Part shown: positions 38,882-48,049 of the stretch, piece after piece
How positions within the stretch are numbered: the first letter of the stretch is position 1
Layout of the letters: every line of letters begins with the position of its first letter
Source: Sphingobium fluviale
Lineage (GTDB): Bacteria > Pseudomonadota > Alphaproteobacteria > Sphingomonadales > Sphingomonadaceae
Assembly: GCF_004122115.1 (NCBI RefSeq)
Contig: NZ_SBKP01000001.1
Location: forward strand, 1-64,000
Direction of reading: 5' to 3'
DNA: 64,000 nucleotides
Notes under the pieces: generated by a model
Databases searched by the model: none
Seen by the model: only the letters and a program-made list of their open reading frames with translations
Told to the model about the DNA's origin: nothing
Program-made: the position numbers and the translations under genes

Positions 38882-39162
38882 CGTCTGATCCTTTCCGAGC
38901 CCGACTATAGCACCGGCGCCGAAATGAGGGAATCCGGCTTTGAACGCTTTGGCGGAGAATTCCTGTCCCATGGGCTTGGATCCTTGTCCTGGTTGCCCCC
39001 GTGCCACCCGCTCCCCTCCCGGATAAAATACCTCAAGATGTGCGTTCAAAAGCGTGTTAAGGCTCATATCAAGCTCTCAAGGGTGCATATCTTGACATTT
39101 TGCGAGATCGTCCGTATTGCCTTGAAAGTAGAAAATCGGCTTTTAGGAGCCCTTGAACGACC

Positions 39163-39504
39163 ATGCCTGCCCGCAATGCCCTTTCTATGGCCCCGCCGCA
39201 TGCGGTGCTTCTGGCGCTTACTCGTCTCGGTGAGGATTTGCGCACGGCCCGGCTCCGCCGAAACCTCACGATAGACGAGGTTGCCGCGAAGATCGGTTCC
39301 GGTCGGCGCGCCGTGGCGGATGCGGAGCGCGGCAAGGCGACCACCTCGATGGCGGTCTATGCGGCGCTGCTATGGAGCTACGATCTTCTGGGCGGCATCG
39401 AGCATCTCGCCGATCCATCGCGCGATCAGGAAGGCATGATCCTTTCGCGTTCGAAGCAGCGTTCGCGGGCGCGTTCGAGCCAAGGCCTGAGCAATGACTT
39501 CTGA
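39163..39504 (+). CDS. hipB: HipB-like XRE antitoxin
   Basis: A 113-residue DNA-binding antitoxin with an XRE helix-turn-helix (ALTRLGEDLRTARLRRNLTIDEVAAKIGSGRRAVADAERGKATTSMAVYAALLWSYDLL) and a basic tail. It overlaps the hipA-like start by 11 bases, the standard antitoxin-first order. It is expected to bind HipA and repress the operon. The AGGAG upstream of the ATG is rather distant. Confidence 0.88.
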   Translation: MPARNALSMAPPHAVLLALTRLGEDLRTARLRRNLTIDEVAAKIGSGRRAVADAERGKATTSMAVYAALLWSYDLLGGIEHLADPSRDQEGMILSRSKQRSRARSSQGLSNDF

Positions 39505-40759
39505 GGCAGGCGGGGGAGAGTGCTACGTCTACATCACGCTTCCCGGATCGACCGAACCCGTCACGGCCGGCCGCTTCCAGATAGAGACCGACCGGGCGGG
39601 CAATGCGATCGGCCGGTTCGTCTATGGACGAAGCTATCTGTCACGCCCCGATGCGGTGGAATTCGATCCGGTCGAGCTCAAGCTCTCGACAAAAACCTAT
39701 GAGACGGCGGCCTTGCGGGGCGTCTTTGGCGCGCTGCGCGACGCTGGCCCCGACTATTGGGGACGCCGTGTCATCGAAAAGCATGCCGGCAAAGCCGAAC
39801 TCGGTGAACTCGATTATCTGCTTCACTCAGCCGATGACCGCGCGGGCGCACTTGGGTTCGGGCTCAACCAGCAGCCCCCTGCCCCCAGACGCAACTTTAA
39901 TCAGACCATCGCTCTGGAAAAACTGCAACGCATCGCGGATGCAATCGTGGCCGACGAAGATCTGCCGGCCGATGCCGAGGCGGAACAGATTCAGGAGCTG
40001 CTGCTCGTCGGAACATCGATGGGTGGTGCCCGCCCCAAAGCGGTCGTCGAAGACCAGGATGCGCTGTGGGTCGCGAAATTCAACCGCGCCGACGACCGCT
40101 GGAACAGCGCGCGCGTCGAGCATGCGATGTTGAGGCTGGCGGCGGCCTGCGGGATCAATGCCGCACAGAGCAAGGTCGTCGTTGCCGGGGGCCGCGATGT
40201 CCTGATGGTGCGCCGCTTCGATCGCGACAGGAGCGAAGACGGATACCGGCGCGCGCGCATGGTGAGCGCCCTGACCTTGCTCCGGACGGAGGACAGCCAC
40301 AGGGACCGGGATCGCTGGTCCTATGTCCTTCTCGCCGAAGAGCTCAGGCGCGCATCGGCCGATCCGAAAGACGACGCATCGGAGCTGTTCCGGCGAATGT
40401 GCTATAATGCCCTGATCTCAAACTCCGACGATCATCCACGCAACCACGCCCTCATCGCGCGCGATCGGGATTGGCGGCTGTCACCGGCCTATGATCTGAC
40501 GCCGACCACCCCGATCAGCCTGGAACGGCGTGATCTTGCCCTCACGATCGGTGACGGCGGCCGCATCGCGACGGCGGCGAACCTTTGCTCACAGAGCCTG
40601 AGATTCCTTCTGTCGCCCGCACAAGCGGAGAACATCGTCCGCGATATGGAGCAATGTGTCAGTCAGCGCTGGTATGAGATCGCCCGGTCCGAAGGTGTCA
40701 GTGAAAAGGACTGCGGCCTCATCGCGGGCGCGTTCTGCTATCCAGGCTTTCGAGGCTGA
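39494..40759 (+). CDS. hipA: HipA-like serine/threonine kinase toxin
   Basis: A 421-residue HipA-family kinase. It contains the N-terminal Couple_hipA region (GRFVYGRSYLSRPDAVEFDPVEL), the P-loop-like LLVGTSMGGARPKAVVE with the autophosphorylation Ser position, the catalytic loop NALISNSDDHPRNHALI and the metal-binding AYDLTPTTP. HipA toxins phosphorylate aminoacyl-tRNA synthetases and promote dormancy. Next to a conjugation cluster it probably acts as a maintenance module. Confidence 0.92.
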   Translation: MTSEAGGGECYVYITLPGSTEPVTAGRFQIETDRAGNAIGRFVYGRSYLSRPDAVEFDPVELKLSTKTYETAALRGVFGALRDAGPDYWGRRVIEKHAGKAELGELDYLLHSADDRAGALGFGLNQQPPAPRRNFNQTIALEKLQRIADAIVADEDLPADAEAEQIQELLLVGTSMGGARPKAVVEDQDALWVAKFNRADDRWNSARVEHAMLRLAAACGINAAQSKVVVAGGRDVLMVRRFDRDRSEDGYRRARMVSALTLLRTEDSHRDRDRWSYVLLAEELRRASADPKDDASELFRRMCYNALISNSDDHPRNHALIARDRDWRLSPAYDLTPTTPISLERRDLALTIGDGGRIATAANLCSQSLRFLLSPAQAENIVRDMEQCVSQRWYEIARSEGVSEKDCGLIAGAFCYPGFRG

Positions 40760-40831
40760 TCCGAACTGCTCGTAAAGCGCGAAGAATAGACCTTGAGGCG
40801 TGTTCGGCGCGCAGCCTGCCGTCTTTCTGGA

Positions 40832-42049
40832 TTAGGCTGCCAGCCTTTTGGCTGTTCGTTCCCAGATTTCGACGAGCGCGGCGGTGAGTTCGCGCATCAT
40901 CGCCTCGCTGTGCGCGGGGCCGGGGGTGAAGCGCAGGCGTTCGGTTCCGCGCGGCACGGTCGGGAAGTTGATCGGCTGCACGTAGACGCCGTATTCGGCG
41001 AGCAGGATGTCGCTGATCCGCTTGGCCTTGACCGGGTCGCCGACCATCAGCGGGACGATGTGCGTGGTCGATGGCATGACCGGCAGGCCGGCATCGCGGA
41101 ACATCGCCTTGAGTATCGCGGCGGCAGCCTGCTGGCCCTCGCGCTCGACCGAGCTTTCCTTGAGGTGGCGGACCGAGGCGAGCACGCCGGCGACCAGCAC
41201 CGGCGACAGGCTCGTGGTGAAGATGAATCCCGGCGCATAGGAGCGGATCACGTCGATGATCCGGCTGTCGGCCGCGATATAGCCGCCCATCACGCCGAAG
41301 GCCTTGCCCAGCGTGCCTTCGATGATGGTGATGCGGTGCGCCGCCTCGTCACGGTCGGAAATGCCGCCGCCGCGCGGGCCGTACATGCCCACCGCGTGGA
41401 CTTCGTCGATATAGGTCAGCGCGTTGTACTTGTCGGCCAGATCGCAGATCGCGTGGATCGGGGCGACGTCGCCGTCCATCGAATAGACGCTCTCGAAAGC
41501 GATCAGCTTGGGCACCTCGGGATCGGCGGCGGCGAGCAGTTCCTCGAGATGGGCGACGTCGTTGTGCCGCCAGACCTGCTTCTCGGCGCCCGAATTGCGG
41601 ATGCCGGCGATCATGCTGGCGTGGTTCAGCTCGTCCGAGAAGATCACGCAGCCGGGCAGGATCTTGGCGAGGGTGGAAAGTGTGGCGTCATTCGAGACAT
41701 AGCCCGAGGTGAACAGCAGCGCGCCTTCCTTGCCGTGCAGGTCCGCCAGCTCGGCTTCGAGATCGACGTGGTAATGCGTGTTGCCGCCGATGTTGCGCGT
41801 GCCGCCCGAACCGGCGCCGACATCGTGCAGTGCCTCTTCCATCGCCGCGATGACCTTGGGGTGCTGGCCCATGGCGAGATAGTCGTTCGAGCACCACACG
41901 GTGATCGGCTTGGGCCCGTTGTGCCCGGCAAAGCAGCGCGCGTTGGGGAACATGCCCTTGTTGCGCAGGATGTCGATGAAGACGCGGTAGCGGCCTTCGG
42001 CGTGCAGGCGCTCGATCGCCTGGCCGAACAGACGATCGTAGCGTGTCAC
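40832..42049 (-). CDS. hemA: 5-aminolevulinate synthase
   Basis: A 405-residue PLP enzyme joining glycine and succinyl-CoA, the first step of haem synthesis in alphaproteobacteria. It starts [29 protein letters not shown] as in [17 protein letters not shown] and the PLP lysine Lys249 in [12 protein letters not shown] are intact. The GTG start at 42049 overlaps the cytochrome c stop (GTGA), so translation is coupled. Being last in an operon with a haemoglobin and a cytochrome under an ECF-type promoter suggests a dedicated, stress-inducible copy in addition to any housekeeping one. Confidence 0.95.
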   Translation of the reverse strand: MTRYDRLFGQAIERLHAEGRYRVFIDILRNKGMFPNARCFAGHNGPKPITVWCSNDYLAMGQHPKVIAAMEEALHDVGAGSGGTRNIGGNTHYHVDLEAELADLHGKEGALLFTSGYVSNDATLSTLAKILPGCVIFSDELNHASMIAGIRNSGAEKQVWRHNDVAHLEELLAAADPEVPKLIAFESVYSMDGDVAPIHAICDLADKYNALTYIDEVHAVGMYGPRGGGISDRDEAAHRITIIEGTLGKAFGVMGGYIAADSRIIDVIRSYAPGFIFTTSLSPVLVAGVLASVRHLKESSVEREGQQAAAAILKAMFRDAGLPVMPSTTHIVPLMVGDPVKAKRISDILLAEYGVYVQPINFPTVPRGTERLRFTPGPAHSEAMMRELTAALVEIWERTAKRLAA

Positions 42050-42438
42050 TTGGCGGCATCCGACCTCAGATAGGCGATTATCGCCGCGCGCTCGGCAGGG
42101 TTGGGAACCGAGAGGAACATCCGGGTGCCCTTCACCATCTTCTGCGGCCCCTGCAGCCATTGGTCGATTGTTGTCGCGTTCCAGGTGATGTTCGCTGCCC
42201 GCAGGGCCGGCGAGTAGTTGTAACCGGGCGCCATGCCGGCCTTGCGGCCAAACACGCCCTTGTGTGCCGGCCCGACCTTGTTGGCGGCGATGGAGTGGCA
42301 GCCGCCGCATTTCGCCTGATAGAGCCGCATGCCATCAGCGGCGGACGGCGCGGTCTGCGCGCCGCTCCTTGCTGCCGGCACAAGGACGGCCGCTGCGAGC
42401 GCTACGACCGGAAGGACGGAAAGGATGGTCTTGTTCAT
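42046..42438 (-). CDS. Periplasmic class I cytochrome c
   Basis: A 130-residue protein with a signal peptide (about 1-27). The haem motif is Cys44-Gly-Gly-Cys47-His48, and a distal Met ligand is likely in [25 protein letters not shown]. Resembles cytochrome c550/c2-type electron carriers ([24 protein letters not shown]). Coupled to hemA downstream; six bases separate it from the haemoglobin gene. Confidence 0.94.
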   Translation of the reverse strand: MNKTILSVLPVVALAAAVLVPAARSGAQTAPSAADGMRLYQAKCGGCHSIAANKVGPAHKGVFGRKAGMAPGYNYSPALRAANITWNATTIDQWLQGPQKMVKGTRMFLSVPNPAERAAIIAYLRSDAAK

Positions 42439-42443
42439 GGCGC

Positions 42444-42935
42444 TTACCTGTCGATGATGTCGCGGTGCATCGGCGCGAGTGCGGCGATCAGCCGGTTCTG
42501 CGCGGCGAAGGGCACATGCATCGCGTTCATGCTTTTCTGCAGCTCTTCGACGAGAGCGAAGAACGCGCCCTCGTTGACATTCATGCCGCGATGGGCCTCG
42601 GCCATGGTGCGGCCCGAATAGGTGCACGGCCCCTTCATGATCACGCAGAACTGCTCGACGAGCAGAGCCTTGATGCGCTCCTGATCAGCCGGTTCGAAGA
42701 AAGGGCGAGTGCGCGGATTCTTCACCCAGCGCGGCATGACATCGTCCATGATTTTCACGAGGCCTTCCCGTCCGCCGAAAGCCTCGAGCAGATGTTCGTC
42801 ATCGGTGATGACGGGGACAGTCGGCGAGCGCGGCTGGATGCTAGGGTCGGACACCGCCGGCTCGCCGACTGCTGCCATGGCTGGGTTTGAAGCGACCAGA
42901 AGGGCCATGGCAAGCGGAAGTACGAAGTTTCGCAT
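42444..42935 (-). CDS. Exported truncated haemoglobin (group 1-like)
   Basis: A 163-residue protein: signal peptide (cleavage near AMAAV) plus a 2-over-2 globin. LLEAFGGREGLVKIMDDVMPRWVKNPRTRPFF, QFCVIMKGPCTYSGRTMAEAHRGMNV with proximal His115, and a C-terminal helix are visible. The leader puts it in the periplasm, unusual for truncated globins, which are mostly cytoplasmic. May scavenge NO or oxygen species or carry haem. AAGGAATT precedes the start. Confidence 0.9.
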   Translation of the reverse strand: MRNFVLPLAMALLVASNPAMAAVGEPAVSDPSIQPRSPTVPVITDDEHLLEAFGGREGLVKIMDDVMPRWVKNPRTRPFFEPADQERIKALLVEQFCVIMKGPCTYSGRTMAEAHRGMNVNEGAFFALVEELQKSMNAMHVPFAAQNRLIAALAPMHRDIIDR

Positions 42936-42963
42936 ATCGAATTCCTTGATTTGGAAGAGTGGG

Positions 42964-44013
42964 TCAGAAGCCGACCTGAAGGGAGGCATAGGCGCCGTCC
43001 TGGCGGCGCAGCGCGATCTGGCCGAGCCGCGCATAGGCCAAGGTCACTGAGATATTCCGCGTCGGAGCGTAGGCGACGAAGGCATCCCAGGCGTCTTCCT
43101 CGCGGAAGGATGTGCCGCCCAGCGCGCCTTCAAGACGGTTCGACTTGGTGCGGAATTCACCGCCAACGGCCAGCTTGCGACTGATGAGATAAGCGGCCGA
43201 GCCTTCGAACTGCGGCTTGTAGTCGCGGTCCTTGCCGCCGAGCCCGCCGAAACCGAGAATGCCATACTGGTTTGCCCGGGTCAGCCGGACCGTGGCGTTG
43301 AGCAAGAGGCTCTTGGACAGGATGATCTTGGTCGCCGAAGCGTAGAAATCGAAATCCTCACGATCCAGGCCCAGCGCGCCGCCGACGACGGTCTTGTCGT
43401 CGTTGATCTTGTATTGGACGCCAACCGCAACCTGCGGAATGAGGCTGTCCTGCTCGAGAACGGCATCGCCGAACAGGCGGACCTTCGCGCCCAGGATCGT
43501 CTGGCTGATGGTATAGCGATTGCCGAGCGCCAGCGCGTTGCCGACCTCGCGTAGGTTGAAATTCTGATGGGCGATCGAAAGCTCCACGCGATTTCGGAAA
43601 TTGATAGCGCCGCCATAGGAGGCGAGCGTGAAGTCGCGGGTATCGACGCCGGTGAAGAAGGCGCTCGCGCCGAGCTCGTTGCGCGTGCCGTAACCGCCGA
43701 TCAGGGCCCAGGGCACAAGACCGCCACCACCCGCGCCCTCGATGGTCGAAACGCCGCCGGTGAGAAGCAGGCGTCCGCCATTGGACAAAAGGCCACGTTC
43801 GCGCGAACCGTCGTCGGATGACGGCGGTGCAACTTGGGGCTGGATCTCCTGAGCGGGCACCTCCTGCGGCGTGGAAGACGGTTCCATAGCGTCGTTGGCC
43901 GTGGATTCCGTACTCTGCGCGTCAGCCGCCCATGCCGCCGACAAGGGCGTGGCCGCCAGAAGCACGACGACGGAGAGGCTGGTGCCCCACCTGGATTTTG
44001 CTCGACTTTTCAT
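42964..44013 (-). CDS. DUF3034-family outer-membrane protein
   Basis: A 349-residue beta-barrel-like protein with a signal peptide (cleavage near SAAWA-AD), a low-complexity linker, then the conserved GGRLLLTGGVSTIEGAGGGGLVPWALIGGYGTRNELGASAFFTGVDTRDFTL and alternating strands to a C-terminal Phe (YASLQVGF), typical of outer-membrane proteins. Function of DUF3034 is unknown. First gene of the hemA operon, 71 bp after the -10-like element of an ECF-type promoter. Confidence 0.85.
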   Translation of the reverse strand: MKSRAKSRWGTSLSVVVLLAATPLSAAWAADAQSTESTANDAMEPSSTPQEVPAQEIQPQVAPPSSDDGSRERGLLSNGGRLLLTGGVSTIEGAGGGGLVPWALIGGYGTRNELGASAFFTGVDTRDFTLASYGGAINFRNRVELSIAHQNFNLREVGNALALGNRYTISQTILGAKVRLFGDAVLEQDSLIPQVAVGVQYKINDDKTVVGGALGLDREDFDFYASATKIILSKSLLLNATVRLTRANQYGILGFGGLGGKDRDYKPQFEGSAAYLISRKLAVGGEFRTKSNRLEGALGGTSFREEDAWDAFVAYAPTRNISVTLAYARLGQIALRRQDGAYASLQVGF

Positions 44014-44083
44014 TGGATCAATCACCCCTTCGGCTTGCCACGTGATTTCCGTCACACCGTCGCGACGGCTTTCGAAGGGGAAT

Positions 44084-44111
44084 TACCGGCGCGATACGCC
44101 GGCCGGATGCA
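44084..44111 (-). promoter_or_regulatory. ECF-type promoter of DUF3034-globin-cytochrome-hemA operon
   Basis: On the minus strand TGCATCC, 17 bp, GGTAATT. One of nine matching sites in this window with identical spacing. The spacer contains a CCGGCG-N5-CGCCGG dyad. Assignment to one of the two local ECF sigma factors is inferred. Confidence 0.75.
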
Positions 44112-44153
44112 GAGCCAAGCAAAGTTTATTTTTTCATATTTCGCCGCTCTGAC

Positions 44154-44181
44154 TGCATCTGATTTGGCAGTTGCCCGCGTA
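44154..44181 (+). promoter_or_regulatory. ECF-type promoter of the first sigma factor gene
   Basis: TGCATCT, 17 bp, CGTA, 44 bp before the sigma ATG. It faces away from the promoter at 44084-44111 and suggests autoregulation. Confidence 0.7.
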
Positions 44182-44224
44182 ACGCAGGCACGCGCTCGAG
44201 CGCGGAGCATCTTGCGACGGGACC

Positions 44225-44752
44225 ATGATGATCACCAAACTCCGGAGCTCAGAGACACTGCTGCGGGATATGGCGGAGGGCGATGAGCGGGCACTGCGCC
44301 AACTCTACGAAGCTCATGCCGACTGGGTCTACGCCATCGCGCTGCGGATCCTGCGCGACACCCAGGCCGCCGAAGATGCAGTGCAGGAAGCCTTCGTCAA
44401 GCTCTGGCGAACGGCGGGACGCTTCGATGCCGCACTGGGATCGGCGAAGACCTGGATCGGGATCATTGCGCGCAACGCGGCGCTCGATATGGGGCGGCGT
44501 CGCCAGCCCACCGAAGAACTGGACGAAGGCACCATGGCCAGCCTTGCAACCGACGTGGTGGAACCGCCAGATCCCAAACTGGGCAAATGCCTCGATCTGT
44601 TGCCGCGGGACCAGGCGCGAGCGATCGTCACCATGTACAACTACGGCCTCAGCCATTCGGAATTGTCGCAGCAGCTCGACCTGCCGCTGGGCACGGTCAA
44701 GAGCTGGATACGCCGGGGCACGCAATCTCTCAAACATTGCATGGAAAGCTGA
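44225..44752 (+). CDS. ECF sigma factor (first copy)
   Basis: A 175-residue extracytoplasmic-function sigma factor. Region 2 covers LYEAHADWVYAIALRILRDTQAAEDAVQEAFVKLWRTAGRFDAALGSAKTWIGIIARNAALD and region 4 LDLLPRDQARAIVTMYNYGLSHSELSQQLDLPLGTVKSWIRRGTQSLKHCME. It resembles ECF factors paired with ChrR-type anti-sigma proteins. The cupin anti-sigma gene follows at 66 bp. It is close in sequence to the second copy (52062-52607). Two ATGs, at 44225 and 44228, are possible. Confidence 0.95.
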   Translation: MMITKLRSSETLLRDMAEGDERALRQLYEAHADWVYAIALRILRDTQAAEDAVQEAFVKLWRTAGRFDAALGSAKTWIGIIARNAALDMGRRRQPTEELDEGTMASLATDVVEPPDPKLGKCLDLLPRDQARAIVTMYNYGLSHSELSQQLDLPLGTVKSWIRRGTQSLKHCMES

Positions 44753-44817
44753 ATGGCAGATCCCGGATCAGCGAGGAACATGCGTCCGTTCCGGGCATTA
44801 GGGCCGTATATCACACT

Positions 44818-45438
44818 ATGACAACACGAGTTCTGGACATGTCGATTGAAGATCGCGCGACGGCCTATGCAATGGGATCGCTCTCGCCAGGCGAGCGTGA
44901 CGAGATTGCACGCGAGCGTCTCTACAACAGCGAACTCGACGAGCACATTAGCTTGGCCGAGCAGCTTTTCGCCGGGCTCGAAGCTGGTGAGGCGCCGGCA
45001 CCGACGGCCTCACGGCTTTCCTCGGAAAGCTGGTCCCGCATTGAGGCGGCGATGAGCCGCGAACAAGCTGCGCTGGCGGGCAAGCACGCGCAGGAGTGCA
45101 GCGACGGAGACTGGCGGGTGCATGGGCCGCGGATCGAATTCAAGCCGCTATGGTCCGAGAGCGCGATCCTTATCCGCTGCAACCCAGGGGCTGTTGAAGA
45201 ACGCCACGATCAGCCACCTGATCTCGACGAGCACATCCTCGTCATCGCCGGCGACCTCGATATTGGAGGCCGCAGATTCGGCACAGGAGACTATGTTCGC
45301 GTGCCGGCGGGCAGCGTTCATCAGCACATGGAAACCCATGGCGGCTGCCTGCTTTTCACCGAATATCTCGCTGCTGATGGCGCCCCGCTCGTCAGACCTG
45401 AGCCATTGGTTGAAGGGCAGCGGGCGTTCGGAAGGTAA
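44818..45438 (+). CDS. ChrR-like cupin anti-sigma factor (first copy)
   Basis: A 206-residue soluble protein. The N-terminal helical domain (AYAMGSLSPGERDEIARERLYNSELDEHISLAEQL) resembles zinc-free RskA-type anti-sigma domains and lacks the HxxxCxxC of true ChrR. The C-terminus is a cupin (RCNPGAVEERHDQPPDLDEHILVIAGDLDIGGRRFGTGDYVRVPAGSVHQH). Likely metal ligands are His130, Glu138 and His168/170; the second His of the usual HxH is Gln132. Downstream of its sigma gene. Confidence 0.85.
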   Translation: MTTRVLDMSIEDRATAYAMGSLSPGERDEIARERLYNSELDEHISLAEQLFAGLEAGEAPAPTASRLSSESWSRIEAAMSREQAALAGKHAQECSDGDWRVHGPRIEFKPLWSESAILIRCNPGAVEERHDQPPDLDEHILVIAGDLDIGGRRFGTGDYVRVPAGSVHQHMETHGGCLLFTEYLAADGAPLVRPEPLVEGQRAFGR

Positions 45439-45482
45439 CTTTCAAAGCTCCTCCAGCTTCAATCTCGTTGAGATAGATGAAC

Positions 45483-46841
45483 TCAACCCAGAAATTGGGC
45501 GAAATACGGCGTCGTGAAGCGAGAACGCGCCAGCTTGTGCGGAATGAAAAGATCGCCCTTTTGCAGCCATTGCGTCTGGATCGGCGATGCTCGTCCGCCG
45601 AGTTGATGGATGGCGAGTTGATTGTAGCGGCGGGAAAACTCGTGCCATGACGGGTCTGCCGGATTCGAGCAGAAGGGGTCGAACGAGAACGACACTCCCG
45701 GCCCGTCTGAATAGAGTCCGAAGGGCTTGCGATTTACCCCTGGCCTTGTGACGAAATAGGTTGCCCAGCCGCCTGGAGCGAAACCCGTCTCTGCCTGAAA
45801 GGCCAGAGTGAATGCGTGGCTCTCGGCCACGACCCGTTCAAGCTGCGCGAGATCATGTTCGTAATACTGGAAATCGAGCCGCTTTTCGTCGGCAGTCGGC
45901 CGCCAGTATTCGTTGACGAAATCTGCCCGCGAATGGACCAGCCCTTGGGGCTGCGGCACCTCCACGCCATCGAAGCCATATTGGATCGCGAGCCGCTTGG
46001 CCAAACGGAACGCCTCGCACTCCGGCTGAGATGCCGTAGGCGTCGTTGAACCGGGACCCACCATATGGCGCTGCTCATAAAAGCCAGCGAGCTTGTCGAG
46101 AAAAATGATGGCGAGCAGTGCACCGCACTGAAGGCGCTTTTCGAGCAACCCCGAAACGAGATCCTGAGGCGTCTCATAAGCACCGAATGAGACATCGGTC
46201 CGGCACAGGGTCGCGGGCCGCACCTCAACCAAGCATTCGACGACGATCCCGGAAAGCCCGAAAGAGCATTTGAACTCTTGAAAGGCTCTGCCGTCCGCGT
46301 GATCGGAAATGATGCGCAAGTCACCTTTCTCGTCGACATAGGTGATGCCGACGACATGGGCGGAAAAATAGCCCGGCCCATTGAGCGAGGATTCCTTGGT
46401 ATCGCCGACCGCGACCGATCCAACGGATGCTTCGCCGATTTCGGCTTGGAACGGGATTTCGACACCGCGGGCCTGTAGCCACATATTGAGCTTCTTCAGT
46501 CGGCATCCCGCTTGGACGCGGACAACGGCGCGGCCCGTCGCATCGGTTTCAAGCCCCAGAATATCGTCGAGCTTGCGCAGGCAAACCAAACTACCTCCGT
46601 CATTGACGATTGTGTCGGTGACGGAGGCCATCGAGCCTACCGGGCTGACTGGCGTCGGGAAGCGCGTGACGTCGCGAACGATGGACTGGACATCCTCGTA
46701 GCTCAGCGGTTCAGCATAGACCGCGGGCACGGTGCTGCGATGCCCGCCCCAGTTGGTGTAGGTTCTGCCTTCGGTCACGAGAAGGCCATGCACGGGGTTG
46801 GCCCCGCCGCTACGCGACGGACGCGAAAAATCCATTTCCAT
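45483..46841 (-). CDS. FAD-binding (PCMH-type) oxidase/dehydrogenase
   Basis: A 452-residue flavoprotein. The FAD-binding PCMH domain is N-terminal (AEPLSYEDVQSIVRDVTRFPTPVSPVGSMASVTDTIVNDGGSLVCLRKLDDIL; GEASVGSVAVGDTKESSLNGPGYFSAHVVGITYVDEKGDLRIIS). A sugar-lactone-oxidase-like C-terminus follows. No signal peptide; no clear covalent-flavin His. Last of a possible six-gene leftward operon starting with the fasciclin gene. Substrate unknown. Confidence 0.85.
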   Translation of the reverse strand: MEMDFSRPSRSGGANPVHGLLVTEGRTYTNWGGHRSTVPAVYAEPLSYEDVQSIVRDVTRFPTPVSPVGSMASVTDTIVNDGGSLVCLRKLDDILGLETDATGRAVVRVQAGCRLKKLNMWLQARGVEIPFQAEIGEASVGSVAVGDTKESSLNGPGYFSAHVVGITYVDEKGDLRIISDHADGRAFQEFKCSFGLSGIVVECLVEVRPATLCRTDVSFGAYETPQDLVSGLLEKRLQCGALLAIIFLDKLAGFYEQRHMVGPGSTTPTASQPECEAFRLAKRLAIQYGFDGVEVPQPQGLVHSRADFVNEYWRPTADEKRLDFQYYEHDLAQLERVVAESHAFTLAFQAETGFAPGGWATYFVTRPGVNRKPFGLYSDGPGVSFSFDPFCSNPADPSWHEFSRRYNQLAIHQLGGRASPIQTQWLQKGDLFIPHKLARSRFTTPYFAQFLG

Positions 46842-46904
46842 GATATTGCTTTCAACAGGAAGAAGAGATGATGGGGGCAGACTATTCGTCCGCTTCAGAC
46901 CACA

Positions 46905-47306
46905 TCAAACCGAGCGCGCCTGCTCGATCGCCGCAGTGTCATAAAACTCTTGGAAGCGCGTGAGCTGGCCGCCTTCGATCGTGAAAATGTGCGCCCAGTC
47001 GCTGTCGAAAATACCCCTGCCACCGGTCTTGAACTGCGCGCGGCTCCGTCCAAGGACGGTTACGACGTTGCCCGCATCGCAGAACTGGTGCTGCTCGAAC
47101 ATTTCAAAATCCAGGTTATCCCCGAGCGCCTGGAAGAAGGAGGCCACGCCGGCCTCGCCGTCGCGCTTGCCTCCCCACGGGATCGTTTCGTGATTCCCGT
47201 TGGAGACCCACTCTATCGCAGGATCGACATTGTCGAGGATGGTTTGCACGTCGCCCCTGCCGAACGCCTCATAGAGCGAGCGGACAAAGTCTGAATTGTC
47301 GATCAT
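46905..47306 (-). CDS. SnoaL-like/NTF2-fold protein
   Basis: A 133-residue protein of the nuclear-transport-factor-2 fold: FVRSLYEAFGRGDVQTILDNVDPAIEWVSNG, then WGGKRDGEAGVASFFQALGDNLDFEMFEQHQF and DWAHIFTIEGGQLTRFQEFYDT. Such proteins are small-molecule isomerases, hydrolases or binding proteins. Good AAGGAAAT before the ATG. Lies between the cupin and the FAD oxidase in the same direction. Confidence 0.88.
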   Translation of the reverse strand: MIDNSDFVRSLYEAFGRGDVQTILDNVDPAIEWVSNGNHETIPWGGKRDGEAGVASFFQALGDNLDFEMFEQHQFCDAGNVVTVLGRSRAQFKTGGRGIFDSDWAHIFTIEGGQLTRFQEFYDTAAIEQARSV

Positions 47307-47425
47307 TGGAATTTCCTTTCCGGGAATTTTTCGAACTCGGGCAGATCGCTAGTGATGCTGCCCCTGCTTTTCAGAGAACATCCGGGCTGGGTGCGCCTGC
47401 GGGTGTTTATTGGTCGTATTCCCTG

Positions 47426-47887
47426 TCACTCAGGCCGATAGGGCTGGATGCCGTGCAGGGGCGCGATCGCCATGACCGTAGCCATGGCGGCCGCAGGGTC
47501 GGTTTCGGCCTGCTCCGCCATGGCGAAGAAGAACTTTTCCGCTTCGATGCCCGGCGCTTGCACGATCAGGGCACGGGCGGGCTTGCCGCTTTCATTGGCG
47601 AAACCGTGGATGCATCCGGTCGGAAATGCCGCGAACTCCCCGGGACCAGCGACCTTACGTTCATCCGGCGTCGTGAATACGAGCTCGCCTTCGAGGATCT
47701 GGAAGCTTTCCGCGTCCACTTCATGGCTGTGCATCGGCACACTGGCGCCCGGCGGCACTTCGATCTCAAAGGTCATGAACGCGCCGCCGGTTTCGCTGGC
47801 GCGGGCGAGATAGCGATGTCCTATGCCGAGCACGGAATGTTCGAGCAGATCCTTGCTCTTGCGGAATAGGGGGGCGGCGGTGTCCAT
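47426..47887 (-). CDS. Cupin-domain protein
   Basis: A 153-residue single cupin. Motif 1 is PPGASVPMHSHEVDAESFQILEGELVF (His-x-His and Glu) and motif 2 is GPGEFAAFPTGCIHGFANES (His), so the metal site is intact. No leader. Could be a small-molecule dioxygenase or sensor. AGGAG precedes the ATG. 162 bp downstream of the molybdoenzyme gene. Confidence 0.88.
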   Translation of the reverse strand: MDTAAPLFRKSKDLLEHSVLGIGHRYLARASETGGAFMTFEIEVPPGASVPMHSHEVDAESFQILEGELVFTTPDERKVAGPGEFAAFPTGCIHGFANESGKPARALIVQAPGIEAEKFFFAMAEQAETDPAAAMATVMAIAPLHGIQPYRPE

Positions 47888-48049
47888 GGGCGTTCACTCC
47901 TCACAATTTCGTAGGGCGCGCAGCGCCGGATTATTCGTTCTCTGCGATGGCGGGCACGACGATAGATCCGCCCTTCATCGAGATGAGCGAAGGCGTCGCT
48001 CGAGTATTTCTGGAATGTATGGCGCAGATCGGCAGGTAACTGCGCATGG

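Noticed and set aside
39078-39114. Two AAGG-N3/4-CATATC direct repeats before hipB
   Set aside because: Imperfect and not arranged as a dyad; too weak to call an operator without comparison.
40793-42073. Long rightward open frame opposite hemA
   Set aside because: Antisense shadow of a fully conserved 5-aminolevulinate synthase.
47602-47612. GGATGCATCC inside the cupin gene
   Set aside because: Neither strand has a GTA element 17 bp downstream; coding sequence.
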